This document shows, piece after piece, positions 47,147 to 56,703 of a stretch of 64,000 bases of DNA (position 1 is its first letter; each line of letters opens with the position of its first letter). Under the pieces are notes generated by a model. It was not told where the DNA came from and made no database searches. It worked only from the letters and a program-made list of their open reading frames with translations. This DNA is from Myxococcus hansupus. Lineage in GTDB: Bacteria > Myxococcota > Myxococcia > Myxococcales > Myxococcaceae. The translations under genes were made by a program, and so were the position numbers. The stretch lies in NCBI RefSeq assembly GCF_000280925.3, contig NZ_CP012109.1:8514501-8578500 (forward strand). Reading direction: 5' to 3'.

Positions 47147-47485
47147 CTACATGGACACGGACTTGCTCGGGTCGAACGGCTTCTTCTCCGGCTCGCGTGT
47201 CCGGACCTGCTGCGTGTCCGCCTGCTTCGAGGCGTCCTGATTCTTGCGCGGGGCTTCGACCTCCGCCTTCACCGGGGCCTCGCAGTGCTCACCCTTCCGG
47301 TTCGGGTGGCAGTGCCGGATGCCGTACACATGGTGGCAGCCACAGGGGTCCACCCGCTTCTTCGCGCACGCCGAAGGATTGAACACCGGGGATGCTGCTA
47401 CCTCCACCGGCTTCTGCGCCTGCTCCTCCTCCACGGGCCCCGCCTGCAACGCCATCGCCAGGAAAATCCCACCAAGGAAACCCAT
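47147..47485 (-). CDS. small secreted Cys/His-rich protein, unknown
   Basis: A 112-residue exported protein. A signal peptide (GFLGGIFLAMALQAGPVE) precedes a core rich in Cys and His: CAKKRVDPCGCHHVYG, then RHCHPNRKGEHC, which could bind a metal or form disulfides. The rest is charged and disordered (KAEVEAPRKNQDASKQADTQ). ATG at 47485 is chosen over the longer frame because it starts the hydrophobic leader and has GGGGGTGGG upstream. Same strand as the sigma/kinase row but 154 bp away from the sigma gene start. No family recognised. Confidence 0.65.
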   Translation of the reverse strand: MGFLGGIFLAMALQAGPVEEEQAQKPVEVAASPVFNPSACAKKRVDPCGCHHVYGIRHCHPNRKGEHCEAPVKAEVEAPRKNQDASKQADTQQVRTREPEKKPFDPSKSVSM

Positions 47486-47762
47486 CGCCCACCCCCTACC
47501 TGGATGCTGCGGAATGGATGGGAATGAAATCCGCACGTGACAAGTCCCGCGCCGATCGGACCTTCGCCGTCCGCTCGCGAGCTGACGCTCGCCCCCTTGT
47601 GCCGGTGCGCTTCGCGGCGCCTTCTGCCTCCGAATTCGCTCGCCTTGCCGCCTGTGCCCCCAGCATCCTCTTCTCCTGTTCTCGGGTTCCGGCCCCTGGC
47701 GTCAGCTTCCCTGGACGCTTCCGTCGCTGCCGCGTGTTCATCCCACCTGGGGGAGTCGAGTC

Positions 47763-49115
47763 ATGAGCTGGAAGCAGCGGCTGGAGAAGGTCTCGGAAGG
47801 GCACTACACCCTGCCGAAGACCAAGAGCATGAAGGTCGATGCGGACCTGTTCCTGTCCGACAAGTTGCTGTGGGGGGAGGGCCCCGAGCAACCCGGCCTG
47901 GAGGACTCCGTCTTTGACCAGGTGGTGAATGCCGCCTCCTTCCCCGGGGTCACCCGCGTCGCCGTCACGCCGGACTGTCATCTGGGCTACGGAGTTCCCA
48001 TTGGCACGGTGGTGGAAACGGACGGCATCCTCCTGCCCACCGCCGCCGGGTACGACATCGGCTGCGGCATGGTGCAGCTCCAGACGACGCTCATGGCCGA
48101 GGACGTCGCCGACCCCGCCAAGCGCCGCCGCTGGATTGACGAGGTGACGAAGCGCATCGCCGTGGGCGTGGGCGCCAGCCGCGTGCAGCGCCAGCGGCGC
48201 GTGACGGACCGCACCTTCGGCGACGTGGTGCGCCATGGCGCCAAGGCCCTGGGCCGGGGCAACGCCGTCACCGAGCGCGACTACATCCCCGTCGAGGACG
48301 ACCGGGTGGACATCCCCGAGCGCGCCTTCGGCAAGCGCGAGCAGTTGGGCAGCCTGGGCGGCGGCAACCACTTCACCGAGATGCAGGTCGACCAGGACGG
48401 CCGCGTGTGGGTGATGCTGCACACCGGCAGCCGGGGCTTCGGATGGAACATCGCCAAGCACTTCTTCGTGGAGGGCGCCGCGCAGCTCGGCCTCAAGAGC
48501 CGCAGCGAGGACCATGTCTGGCTGGACGCGGAGAGCCCGCTGGGCCGCGACTATTGGAACCTGCACAACATGGCGGCCAACTTCGCGGTGGCCAACCGGC
48601 TCATCATTGGTGAGGCGGTGTGCGACGCGCTCGAGGCTGTCTTTGGCGGCACGGCCCACGTCTATTACGAAATCTCCCACAACCTCATCCAGAAGGAGGC
48701 GGGCAGGTTCGTCGCGCGCAAGGGCGCCACGCGGGCGTTCCCCGGTGGACACCCCGCGCTCAAGGGCACGCCGTGGGAGAAGTCGGGCCACCCCATCCTC
48801 ATCCCGGGCTCCATGGAGACGGGCAGCGCCATCCTCTTCGCGGAGCCGGGGGCCGAGAAGTCCATCTACTCGGTGAATCATGGCTCCGGCCGGCGCATGT
48901 CTCGCGGCGAGGCGCGGCGCGTGCTGAAGCAGGACGCCACCGACCAGCGCATGGCCGAGGCCGGCATCCTCCTCAACACCCGCCAGACGCCGCTGGATGA
49001 ATCCGGGCCTTGCTACAAGAACCTGGACGACGTCCTGGAGACGGTGGAGATGGCCGGGCTCGCCCGGGTGGCCCACCGCCTCAAGCCGGTGGCCTGCATC
49101 AAGGGCGCGGACTGA
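47763..49115 (+). CDS. rtcB: RtcB-family RNA ligase
   Basis: A 450-residue RtcB, which joins RNA 2',3'-cyclic phosphate or 3'-phosphate ends to 5'-OH ends with GTP and Mn. The metal and active-site motifs are TPDCHLGYGVPIGTV, GYDIGCGM (Cys ligand), GSLGGGNHFTEMQ, LHTGSRGFG, EISHNL and NHGSGRRMSR with the guanylated His373. It may repair cleaved tRNA or mRNA, for example after toxin nuclease attack. No archease, RtcA cyclase or RtcR regulator is adjacent. The start at 47763 is preceded by GGGGGAG. Family assignment is firm. Confidence 0.95.
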   Translation: MSWKQRLEKVSEGHYTLPKTKSMKVDADLFLSDKLLWGEGPEQPGLEDSVFDQVVNAASFPGVTRVAVTPDCHLGYGVPIGTVVETDGILLPTAAGYDIGCGMVQLQTTLMAEDVADPAKRRRWIDEVTKRIAVGVGASRVQRQRRVTDRTFGDVVRHGAKALGRGNAVTERDYIPVEDDRVDIPERAFGKREQLGSLGGGNHFTEMQVDQDGRVWVMLHTGSRGFGWNIAKHFFVEGAAQLGLKSRSEDHVWLDAESPLGRDYWNLHNMAANFAVANRLIIGEAVCDALEAVFGGTAHVYYEISHNLIQKEAGRFVARKGATRAFPGGHPALKGTPWEKSGHPILIPGSMETGSAILFAEPGAEKSIYSVNHGSGRRMSRGEARRVLKQDATDQRMAEAGILLNTRQTPLDESGPCYKNLDDVLETVEMAGLARVAHRLKPVACIKGAD

Positions 49116-49121
49116 GCGAAC

Positions 49122-49141
49122 GCGGCCCGGGGAGAGGCCGC
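49122..49141 (+). terminator. terminator-like hairpin after rtcB
   Basis: A 6 bp perfect GC stem (GCGGCC/GGCCGC) with an 8 nt loop begins 7 bp past the rtcB stop. Short, no T-run; possible terminator only. Confidence 0.35.
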
Positions 49142-49253
49142 CTGCCTGCTCCTGGCGGCACGGCGGGGCCCCGGGTCATTCCGGGCGCGGCGCGTGGGAC
49201 TCGTGGCGTCGCCAGGGGGACGCTACAGTGGGCGCCCCTGGAGTCCCTCGCAA

Positions 49254-50186
49254 ATGACCTCGCCGTCCCCTGCTGCCCGCATGCCCCCGGCTGCTTCCCG
49301 TGAAGCGGAGCTGGCTCGCGCCGAGAATGAGCTGTCCACGCTGGAGGCCCGGCTCCATGAACAACTGGCCCAGGCCAGCACGGACGCCTCCGCGCTCTCG
49401 GCCCGGCTGGAGCAGACCCGGCAGGCGCTGACGAAGGCCCACCAGGCCCCCGGCGCGGATCCCCTGTTGGGTGAACAGGCCTCCCGGCTGCAGGTCGCCG
49501 CGGCGCCCGCGTTGGACGTCGAGGCGCCTCGCGCGAAGGCGCTGGAGGCCCGGCAGGCCGCGTTGCAGGCCCGGCGCCAGGCGGGTTCGGAGATGCAGGC
49601 CCTGCTGAAGGCCCATCAGGAGCAGACGGCCCAGGTGGTTCGCGCCGTGGCCGAGGCGGAGGCCGTGCTGAAGCGGCAGGCCGACGCGGCCCGGGCCCGG
49701 CAGGAAGCCGCCGCTCGGTCGCAGCAGGAGGCCGCGAAGAACCGGCAGGCGGAGCTGGCACGGGCCGCCGCCGCGGCGAGGGCCCAGGGGCACGCCCCCG
49801 TCCCCGCGGCCGCGCCCCGGCCCGTGGCGCCTCCGGATGGGAAGGATGCCCGGCGCAACGGGCGGGTGCGGATGCACACGTCCATCGACATGCGCAGTGA
49901 CTCCAACTTCTTCACGGGTTTCTCATTGGACATCAGTGAGGGCGGCGTCTTCATCGCCACCGTGGACGCGGTGCCGCGCGGCACGCAGGTGGAGCTGGAC
50001 TTCACGCTGCCGGGCGGGCGGCCCATGAAGGTGACGGGCGTGGTGCGCTGGGTGCGCGAGGCCAACGCCCGCACCCCGGAGCTGATGCCGGGCGTGGGCG
50101 TGCAGTTCACCGGACTGCCGGACGAAGTGGCCACGGCCATCTCTTCGTTCGTCACCACGCGCGACCCGATGTTCTTCCCAGACTGA
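49254..50186 (+). CDS. PilZ-domain protein with coiled-coil N-terminus (TIGR02266-like)
   Basis: A 310-residue protein. Residues 12-190 form a long Ala/Gln/Glu/Arg-rich helical coiled coil (AELARAENELSTLEARL, AARARQEAAARSQQEAA). After a Pro linker the last ~100 residues are a PilZ-type domain of the Myxococcus paralogous group: DARRNGRVRMH at the N-terminal RxxxR position, LDISEGGVFIATVDAVPRGT (D/NxSxxG-like motif), then MKVTGVVRWVR and GVGVQF. It may bind cyclic di-GMP and act as an effector in motility or development. The ATG at 49254 follows GGAG with about 10 nt spacing. Confidence 0.82.
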   Translation: MTSPSPAARMPPAASREAELARAENELSTLEARLHEQLAQASTDASALSARLEQTRQALTKAHQAPGADPLLGEQASRLQVAAAPALDVEAPRAKALEARQAALQARRQAGSEMQALLKAHQEQTAQVVRAVAEAEAVLKRQADAARARQEAAARSQQEAAKNRQAELARAAAAARAQGHAPVPAAAPRPVAPPDGKDARRNGRVRMHTSIDMRSDSNFFTGFSLDISEGGVFIATVDAVPRGTQVELDFTLPGGRPMKVTGVVRWVREANARTPELMPGVGVQFTGLPDEVATAISSFVTTRDPMFFPD

Positions 50187-50364
50187 GATGAGACAGTTTC
50201 GCGACACGCGGGCGCGCTGTTTCACGCTATCCGTCCGGTAGTCGACCTCGCTGCCACTCCCGCACGCCGACAGGCGGGATTATCTTCCGCAGAAGGCAGA
50301 CAATCGACGTCGAATTCATGGCGCGAGCCATCCCAGCGGCGCCGCGGAAGGAGAACACACCCGC

Positions 50365-50853
50365 ATGAGCGCGCCCCATCGAAGTTCAACAGTCCTCACC
50401 GGACGGCCCCCGCGGTGGGATTCCCGCCGCCGCGTGAATCCGGCCCGGGCCATGGAGTCCGCCTCGCGCGCGCTCGACGCGCCCGTTCCCGAGGTGGACA
50501 AGGTCAACCTCGCGCAGAAGCTGGCGCTCTTCTCCGAGCACTGGTCCCCCAAGGTGGTGGGGGAGTTGAATGGCCAGCACGTGCGGCTCGCGCGGCTGCA
50601 TGGGCCCTTCGTCTGGCATCAGCATGAGGCCGAGGACGAGCTGTTCCTGGTGCTGCACGGCCACCTGCGCATGGAGCTCCGCGAACGCACGGTGGACGTG
50701 GGTCCCGGTGAATTCATCATCATCCCCCGCGGCGTCGAGCACCGGCCCGTGGCGGAGGAGGAGGTCCACGTGCTCCTCTTCGAGCCCGCCAGCACGCTCA
50801 ACACCGGCGATGTCCGCGAGGCGCGCACCGCCGAGCAGCTCCAGCATCTCTGA
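50365..50853 (+). CDS. cupin-domain protein
   Basis: A 162-residue single-domain cupin. Motif 1 reads WHQHEAEDELFLVLHGHL (two His and Glu as metal ligands) and motif 2 PGEFIIIPRGVEHRPV (His ligand). It may be a small metalloenzyme or sensor. The first ~30 residues (STVLTGRPPRWDSRRR) are basic and not cupin-like; the ATG at 50452 (MESASRALDA) is a possible later start, while 50365 is supported by GGAG 10 nt upstream. Confidence 0.8.
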   Translation: MSAPHRSSTVLTGRPPRWDSRRRVNPARAMESASRALDAPVPEVDKVNLAQKLALFSEHWSPKVVGELNGQHVRLARLHGPFVWHQHEAEDELFLVLHGHLRMELRERTVDVGPGEFIIIPRGVEHRPVAEEEVHVLLFEPASTLNTGDVREARTAEQLQHL

Positions 50854-50990
50854 GACGAACGCCTCGGCACCCACCGGGCGGGCGAGCCTCTTGCCGCCAC
50901 GCTCGCGCGGATTCCTCCTTGGCGGCACGCAGCGCACCTTAGCTCCGGACCCGGGCCGCTCCTGCGGCTCACTCGCGAGGAGCGGAAGCG

Positions 50991-51893
50991 ATGCGCATCC
51001 ACCACCTGAACTGCACCACCCTGTGTCCGCCGGGTGGCCGCCTGGCGGACGGGCGGAAGGGCTTCAAGGGGCCGGCGGCGCTGACGTGCCACTGCCTCCT
51101 GGTGGAAGGTCCGCGTGGGCTCATCCTGGTGGACACCGGCTTCGGCCTGGAGGACGTGAAGCACCCGCGTCCCCGGCTGGCACCGATGTTCCTCGACGTG
51201 CTGACCCGGCCTCGGCTCAACGAAGGGTCCACGGCCATCCGGCAGATTGAGCGCATGGGCTTCCGGGCCGAGGACGTGCGCGACATCGTCCTCACCCACC
51301 TGGACTTCGACCACGCGGGCGGCCTGGATGACTTCCCGCACGCCCGGGTCCACCTGCTGTCGGACGAGTACCAGAGCGCCTTCGCTCAGGCGACGCCGCT
51401 GGACCGGCGCCGCTACCGGCCGCTGCAATGGATGAATGAGACGCAGTGGGTGACGTACCCGTCGGGTGGAGACGGGGGGCGCTGGTTCGGCTTCGAGTGC
51501 GTGCGGGACTTGACGGGCCTGCCGCCGGAAATCCTGCTGGTGCCGCTGCCCGGCCACACGCTGGGCCATGCGGGCGTGGCCATCCAGGACGGCAGCGGGT
51601 GGCTGCTGCACGCCGGAGACGCGTACTTCTACCACGGGGAGATGGCGCCGGACCGGTACCGGTGTACGCCCGTGCTGCGCGCCTATCAGAAGCTGATGCA
51701 GAAGGACGGGTACCTGCGCTGGCACAACATGCGCCGCCTGCGCGAGCTGGTGCAGCGGCACGGACGGGACGTCACCGTGTTCTGCGCGCACGACTCCCTG
51801 GAGTTCGAGCTGCTGGAGGAGCGGGAGAGGTCGCCGGACCTGGACTCCCCCTTGAGGCACTTCGTGGACGCGCAGCCGCCGCTGCATGTCTGA
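50991..51893 (+). CDS. metallo-beta-lactamase-fold hydrolase
   Basis: A 300-residue MBL-fold enzyme. The zinc motif is THLDFDHAGGLDDF (HxDxDH), followed by PLPGHTLGHAGVA, LLHAGDAYFYHGE and the late His in VFCAHDS. The fold and the HLDFDH form match the branch that includes acyl-homoserine-lactone lactonases as well as many unassigned hydrolases. No signal peptide. GAGGAG precedes the ATG at 50991. It converges on the histidine kinase gene with 15 bp between stops. Substrate unknown. Confidence 0.87.
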   Translation: MRIHHLNCTTLCPPGGRLADGRKGFKGPAALTCHCLLVEGPRGLILVDTGFGLEDVKHPRPRLAPMFLDVLTRPRLNEGSTAIRQIERMGFRAEDVRDIVLTHLDFDHAGGLDDFPHARVHLLSDEYQSAFAQATPLDRRRYRPLQWMNETQWVTYPSGGDGGRWFGFECVRDLTGLPPEILLVPLPGHTLGHAGVAIQDGSGWLLHAGDAYFYHGEMAPDRYRCTPVLRAYQKLMQKDGYLRWHNMRRLRELVQRHGRDVTVFCAHDSLEFELLEERERSPDLDSPLRHFVDAQPPLHV

Positions 51894-51908
51894 CGACCGC
51901 CGCGTGTT

Positions 51909-54185
51909 TCACGAATGCAGCGACGGACCCGTGGAGTCACGCAGGTCCGCGCTTCGCTGGACGAGCGGCAGCTCCATTGTGAAGGTCGCGCCCCTACCCG
52001 GCACGCTCTCCACGCGGATGGTGCCGCCGTGGGCCTCCACCAACTGCCGGACGATGTAGAGCCCCAGGCCAAAGCCTGAATGCTTCCCTCCCGAGAGCTC
52101 CCGCTCGAAGCGCTCGAAGATGCGCCGCTGCGCCTCCGGCGCGATGCCCTCGCCGTGGTCCTTCACCACCAGCCGTGCTCGCGCCATGCCCGCATGCTCC
52201 ACCCGAATCTCCACCGGGTGCCCCTTGCCGAACTTCAGCGCATTGGACAGCAGGTTCGTCACCACCCGGTCCAATCGCAGCCGGTCCCACCGGCCCACCA
52301 GCCCCGGCTCCGTGCCGAGCTCCAACGTGCAACCCGCATCCGCCGCTTGCTCGGAGAAGCGCTCCGCCACCTCATTCACCAGCTCCGACAGGTCCACCGG
52401 CGCCACGTCCAGCGTCAGCTTCCCCGACGACAGCCGCGACAAGTCCAACAGGTTGTGCAGCAACTGCCCCAGGCGCTGTGTCTGCCGCAGCGCCGCCGCC
52501 AGTCCATTGCGCGCCTTCTGGCCTCCCGCCAGCTCCAAGCCCTGGAGCCTGTGCAGCAACAACTGCAACGTGTTCAGCGGGTTGCCCAAATCGTGCGCCG
52601 CCACGCCGATGAGCTCCACCGCCTCCTGTGCCTCGCTCCAGAGCCGCGCATTGTCCAATGCGAGCGCGGCTCGGCCCGCGACCTCTTCCACGAAGACCTT
52701 GTCCGTCACCGTCAAGCGCCGCTCCGGCGAGGACGTGAGCAAGACGAATACGCCCCGGATCTGCTGCCCCACCCGAAGCGGCACCGCCAGGTAGGAACGC
52801 ACGCCCACCTTCTCCACCAAGGACAGGTGCTCGGGCCCTCCCAACCCCTGCGCCAACGTCTCCGGCGAGACGTCGCTGTTGAGCTCGGAACGCCCCGTGC
52901 GCATCACCTGCCAGATGCCCCACTGCGCATCACGCGGAGGCGGGAAGCGGCGCGCAGAGTCCCACAACCATTCCTCCTTCTCCGGCACCGCATGCGCGAT
53001 GGCTCGAGGCCACAGGTCGCCGTCCGGCGTCACCAGGTAGAGCAGGCACGCATCCGCCACCTCCGGCACCATGATGCGCGTCAACTCGGCCACGGTCTGG
53101 TCCGGGTCCTGGAACTGGTGGAACAGGCCACCTGCTTCCGCCAGGAGCTGCTGCGTGCGGTCGGCGCGCCGGCGCTCGGTGATGTCGCGCGTCACCTTGG
53201 CGAAGCCCCGGGGCCGCCCGCGGCCGTCCTGAAGCACCGTGATGCTGACGTCCGCGAGGTAACGCGAGCCGTCCTTGCGCACCCGCCAGCCCTCGGTGTG
53301 CAACCGTCCGTCTCTCAGGGCCCGCTCGAGGTCCTTGTCCGGAATCCCCGCCGCCACCGCCTCGGGCGGGTAGAACACGCTGGAGGGCCGGCCCAGGATT
53401 TCGTCCTCGCGGTAGCCCATGATGCGCTCCGCCCCTGGGTTCCAACTCGCCACCCGGCCCTGTGCATCCAACAGGAAGAGCGCGTAGTCGCGCACACCCT
53501 CCACGAGGAGTTGGAAGCGCTCCACGTTGGCCTCCGCCTCCTGCTGGAGAGGCCGCAGCTTGCGCGTCAAGGTCCACGCCAGCATCGTCGCGCCCGCCAG
53601 CCCCAGGCTCCCCGCGAGCAGCGACAGCCCGAGCGCGCTCCGGTCCGTTGCCAGGCTTTCGTGGATGCCATCGGACAGCTTCGCCTCGGCTTCCTGGTGG
53701 AGCGTCCTCAGGCTGTCCACCGCGCGGCGCCGTGTGTCCGCGACGTGCCCGTCGAAAATCTGCTCCAGGCGCTGGCGCGCGACACCATCCTCCCGCTCCA
53801 TGATGAGCGCCTGCACGGCCTCCTCATGCTCCAGCTCCGCGTGGGAGACCGCCTCCAGCAGCGTGGCGAGGGGTTCGTCGCCAAGCCGGCTGTTCAGCGA
53901 CTCATAGGTGGCCATGAAGCGCTCACGCGCGACGGACATGTCCTGGGCGAAGAACGCGTCACCCGACAGGGCGTAGGCCCGACCACTCACCACCTTGTCG
54001 TTGAAGGTCCGCTCCAGGTGCTTGATGTCCAGCACGTCCCGGGACAGCTCCAGGATGCGCGCCTTGTGATTGGCCCGCACGGAGAGCAGCGCCACCACGG
54101 ACGTTCCCGCCAGCACCAGCGCCACCAGCAGCGAGACGATGAAGCCGGCGCCCGCGCGCTGCGCGAACGTCCACGGACGTGCCAC
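51909..54185 (-). CDS. CHASE3-PAS-GAF sensor histidine kinase
   Basis: A 758-residue membrane sensor kinase. N-terminal helix (FIVSLLVALVLAGTSVVALL), a periplasmic CHASE3-type helical domain (about 35-185) and a second helix (LSLLAGSLGLAGATMLAWTL) are followed by a PAS (DYALFLLDAQGRVASWNPGA, ending TRDITERRRAD), a GAF (YLAVPLRVGQQIRGVFVLL) and the kinase core with phospho-His531 in VAAHDLGNPLN, NLLSNALKFG, DHGEGIAP and GFGLGLYIVRQL. No receiver is fused and no response regulator is adjacent. Start is GTG at 54185 with GGAGG upstream. Shares a 242 bp divergent promoter region with the Cys-repeat gene. Confidence 0.9.
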   Translation of the reverse strand: MARPWTFAQRAGAGFIVSLLVALVLAGTSVVALLSVRANHKARILELSRDVLDIKHLERTFNDKVVSGRAYALSGDAFFAQDMSVARERFMATYESLNSRLGDEPLATLLEAVSHAELEHEEAVQALIMEREDGVARQRLEQIFDGHVADTRRRAVDSLRTLHQEAEAKLSDGIHESLATDRSALGLSLLAGSLGLAGATMLAWTLTRKLRPLQQEAEANVERFQLLVEGVRDYALFLLDAQGRVASWNPGAERIMGYREDEILGRPSSVFYPPEAVAAGIPDKDLERALRDGRLHTEGWRVRKDGSRYLADVSITVLQDGRGRPRGFAKVTRDITERRRADRTQQLLAEAGGLFHQFQDPDQTVAELTRIMVPEVADACLLYLVTPDGDLWPRAIAHAVPEKEEWLWDSARRFPPPRDAQWGIWQVMRTGRSELNSDVSPETLAQGLGGPEHLSLVEKVGVRSYLAVPLRVGQQIRGVFVLLTSSPERRLTVTDKVFVEEVAGRAALALDNARLWSEAQEAVELIGVAAHDLGNPLNTLQLLLHRLQGLELAGGQKARNGLAAALRQTQRLGQLLHNLLDLSRLSSGKLTLDVAPVDLSELVNEVAERFSEQAADAGCTLELGTEPGLVGRWDRLRLDRVVTNLLSNALKFGKGHPVEIRVEHAGMARARLVVKDHGEGIAPEAQRRIFERFERELSGGKHSGFGLGLYIVRQLVEAHGGTIRVESVPGRGATFTMELPLVQRSADLRDSTGPSLHS

Positions 54186-54427
54186 CCACCCTCCTCACCC
54201 AGACGTTCCCTGCCCGATGCAGTGCAGGGTGACCCGCCCTCCTCTCTGCAGCCAGGGGACTCGCCGGGTACGGGAACGTCGAAAACCGTGCGGTCTCGTG
54301 GACGCTCCCCGCGCCTCCGCCCCGCTGTGTGTGAACCGTCCAACCCCGGGCTCACACCGTGGCTGGGCACGAGCAGGCGTCAGCCCCACGTTGAAGCCGG
54401 GTGGTCAGGGCGGCGGGGCGGGAGCAC

Positions 54428-56638
54428 ATGCGCGGAGCGGGGCAACGGGGAGCGTGGTTCTGGGCGTGTGGCCTGGTGCTGTGGGTTGCGTGCAGCCATA
54501 CGCAGCCCGACGAGACGGCGGACAGCCGCCAGCCCGCGTCCTCATGTCAGCCCATGACGTGTGCCTCGCAGGGCATGGACTGCGGCATCGCCATCGACGG
54601 CTGCGGCGGCACGCTGGAATGCGGCCAGTGCGGCCCGGACGAGGTGTGCGGCGGCGGCGGACGGCACAACGTCTGCGGTCCCGCGCCCTGCGAGCCCACC
54701 ACCTGCGAGGCCCTGGGCAACGACTGTGGACAGGTTTCGGATGGCTGCGGCGGTGTCCTCGAGTGCGGCGGCTGTGAAGCCCCCGAGGCGTGCGGCGGCG
54801 GAGGAACCCCCAACGTCTGTGGCGAGCCCACTTGCACGCCAGACACCTGTGAGTCCCTGGCGCGCAACTGCGGCGCCGTACCGGACGGCTGTGGCGGCAT
54901 CCTGAGCTGCGGCGCGTGCCCGGAGGGATTGTCATGCGGGGGTGACGGCACGCCCAACATGTGCGGCCGTGGCGTCTGCAAGCGGACCACCTGCGGCGCG
55001 CTGGGGAAGAACTGCGGACAGGTGTCCGATGGCTGTGGCGGCATGCTCGACTGCGGTGTCTGCGCGAACGGGCTGTCGTGTGGAGGCGGCGGCGTCCCCA
55101 ACGTGTGCGGCAACCCGCTGTGCACGCCGGGGACGTGTGAGACGCTGGGGAAGAACTGCGGAGCGGTCGCGGACGGCTGTGGCGGCATGCTCGACTGTGG
55201 CGTCTGCGTGGATGGCGAGACGTGCGGTGGCACCGAGCCCAACGTGTGTGGGAGCGGCGTGTGCACGCCCCTCACCTGTGAATCCCAGGGGAAGAACTGT
55301 GGTGACGTGCCGGACGGCTGCGGTGGGCTCCTGGACTGCGGCTTCTGTCCGGGAGACCAGACGTGCGGCGGTGGCGGCGTGGACCATGTTTGCGGCAATC
55401 CCATCTGCACACCGGCCACGTGCGAATCGCTGGGGAGCGATTGCGGCACCGTGCCGGACGGCTGCGGCGGCGCGCTTCAGTGTGGGACGTGCGCGAACGG
55501 TGAGGTCTGCGGCGGAGGTGGAACGCCCAACGTGTGCGCGGCGACGTCCTGCCGGCCGTACACCTGCGGCCTGCTCGGGAAGACCTGCGGCAGCGTGCCG
55601 GATGGTTGCGGCGGATACCTGGAGTGTGGCACCTGCACCGCGCCCGAGTCCTGCGGCGCGACGGGCGTCCCCAATGTCTGCGCCGCGAGCGCATCCGTCT
55701 GCGTGGACCGCGACCTGGGCGACATGCTGCCCGTGATGCTGAAGGGCACCACCGCGCACGCGGGGGATGACCACCAGTCCTCGTGTGGTGGAAGCGGCGC
55801 GCCGGACCGGGGCTTCTTGTGGCGAGCGCCCAAGAGCGCGCTGTTCACCTTCGACACGGCGAAGTCGGCAATGCGCTCGCTCATCTCCGTGCGCAGCGGC
55901 GGTTGTGGTGGCGCGGAGCTGGCGTGCGCGAAGGATGGCATCAGCTATGGCGGCGGCGCGCGCGTCTCCGTGCCGCTGGTGAAGGGGCAGACGGTGCTGG
56001 TGGTGGTGGACTCGGCCAGTCCGGACCGCTTCAACGCGGGGTACTTCGAGCTGCACATCGACGAGCAACGGTCGAGCGAGGCGGGCTCCTGCTTCGACGG
56101 CATGGACAACGATGGTGACCGCTGGGTGGATTGCGCGGACCCCGACTGTCACGACGCGCCCGGCTGCGGCGGACGTGGGTGCGCGCACCACGACCTGGGC
56201 AGCGCGTTGCCCGTGACGTTCCACGGTGAAACGGCGGGCTCCGGAGATGGCTTCCAGGGCACGTGTGGCGCGCTGCTCCAACAGGACCGGGCGCACCTGT
56301 GGACGGCACCCAAGGCGGGCACCTACGTCTTCGACACGGCGCCAAATGAGTGGGGCAATGCACTCTACGTGCTCACCGGGTGCCGGGGCACGGAGCTGGG
56401 GTGCTCGGCCAATCCGAACCCGGGCCCGCGGGGCTCGCCCGCGGTGAAGGTGACGCTGGCGCAGGGGCGGACGGTCCTGGTGGTGGTGGACGGGATGGCG
56501 AATCCCGACCAGGACACGCCCATCCGCTACACGCTCCACATCAGCGAGTACGCCGAGACGGAGGCAGGCCGGTGCGCGGATGGCGCGGACAACGACGCGG
56601 ATGGATTCGCGGACTCAGCGGACTCCGACTGCCGGTAG
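54428..56638 (+). CDS. secreted protein with eight 8-Cys repeats and two beta-domains
   Basis: A 736-residue exported protein. A hydrophobic leader (FWACGLVLWVACS) could be a lipoprotein signal although the lipobox is imperfect. From residue 40 to about 421 stand eight tandem repeats of about 47 residues, each with eight Cys and the core DGCGG.L.CG.C, closing in PNVCG. Two copies of a beta-rich domain follow (DLGDMLPVMLKGTTAHAGDDH and DLGSALPVTFHGETAGSGDG), each ending in a calcium-like acidic motif (DGMDNDGDRWVDCADPDC, DGADNDADGFADSADSDC). The domain order suggests a rigid surface adhesin or matrix protein. GGGAG precedes the ATG at 54428. Function unknown. Confidence 0.82.
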   Translation: MRGAGQRGAWFWACGLVLWVACSHTQPDETADSRQPASSCQPMTCASQGMDCGIAIDGCGGTLECGQCGPDEVCGGGGRHNVCGPAPCEPTTCEALGNDCGQVSDGCGGVLECGGCEAPEACGGGGTPNVCGEPTCTPDTCESLARNCGAVPDGCGGILSCGACPEGLSCGGDGTPNMCGRGVCKRTTCGALGKNCGQVSDGCGGMLDCGVCANGLSCGGGGVPNVCGNPLCTPGTCETLGKNCGAVADGCGGMLDCGVCVDGETCGGTEPNVCGSGVCTPLTCESQGKNCGDVPDGCGGLLDCGFCPGDQTCGGGGVDHVCGNPICTPATCESLGSDCGTVPDGCGGALQCGTCANGEVCGGGGTPNVCAATSCRPYTCGLLGKTCGSVPDGCGGYLECGTCTAPESCGATGVPNVCAASASVCVDRDLGDMLPVMLKGTTAHAGDDHQSSCGGSGAPDRGFLWRAPKSALFTFDTAKSAMRSLISVRSGGCGGAELACAKDGISYGGGARVSVPLVKGQTVLVVVDSASPDRFNAGYFELHIDEQRSSEAGSCFDGMDNDGDRWVDCADPDCHDAPGCGGRGCAHHDLGSALPVTFHGETAGSGDGFQGTCGALLQQDRAHLWTAPKAGTYVFDTAPNEWGNALYVLTGCRGTELGCSANPNPGPRGSPAVKVTLAQGRTVLVVVDGMANPDQDTPIRYTLHISEYAETEAGRCADGADNDADGFADSADSDCR
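54545..55690 (+). repeat. eight tandem Cys-rich coding repeats
   Basis: Eight consecutive units of about 141-144 bp encode a repeating 8-Cys motif, 64 cysteines in all. The repeats differ in their variable loops but keep every Cys, except that unit 5 has a shortened glycine loop (CGGTEPNVCG). Unit 8 departs from CGGGG (CGATG). Confidence 0.85.
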
Positions 56639-56664
56639 CGCGAGCGTGAGGCAACCGCGTGTGG

Positions 56665-56684
56665 AGGAGCACTCCCGTGCTCCT
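56665..56684. terminator. terminator hairpin between convergent genes
   Basis: A perfect 8 bp stem (AGGAGCAC/GTGCTCCT) with a TCCC tetraloop lies between the Cys-repeat gene and the first copy of the triplicated gene. Confidence 0.6.
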
Positions 56685-56703
56685 GCGCCGGACCTTCAAC
56701 GAA

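Noticed and set aside
54545..55690. CRISPR-like or DNA-level repeat array
   Set aside because: The period is about 141-144 bp, in frame, and conservation is at the codon level of a Cys-rich protein.
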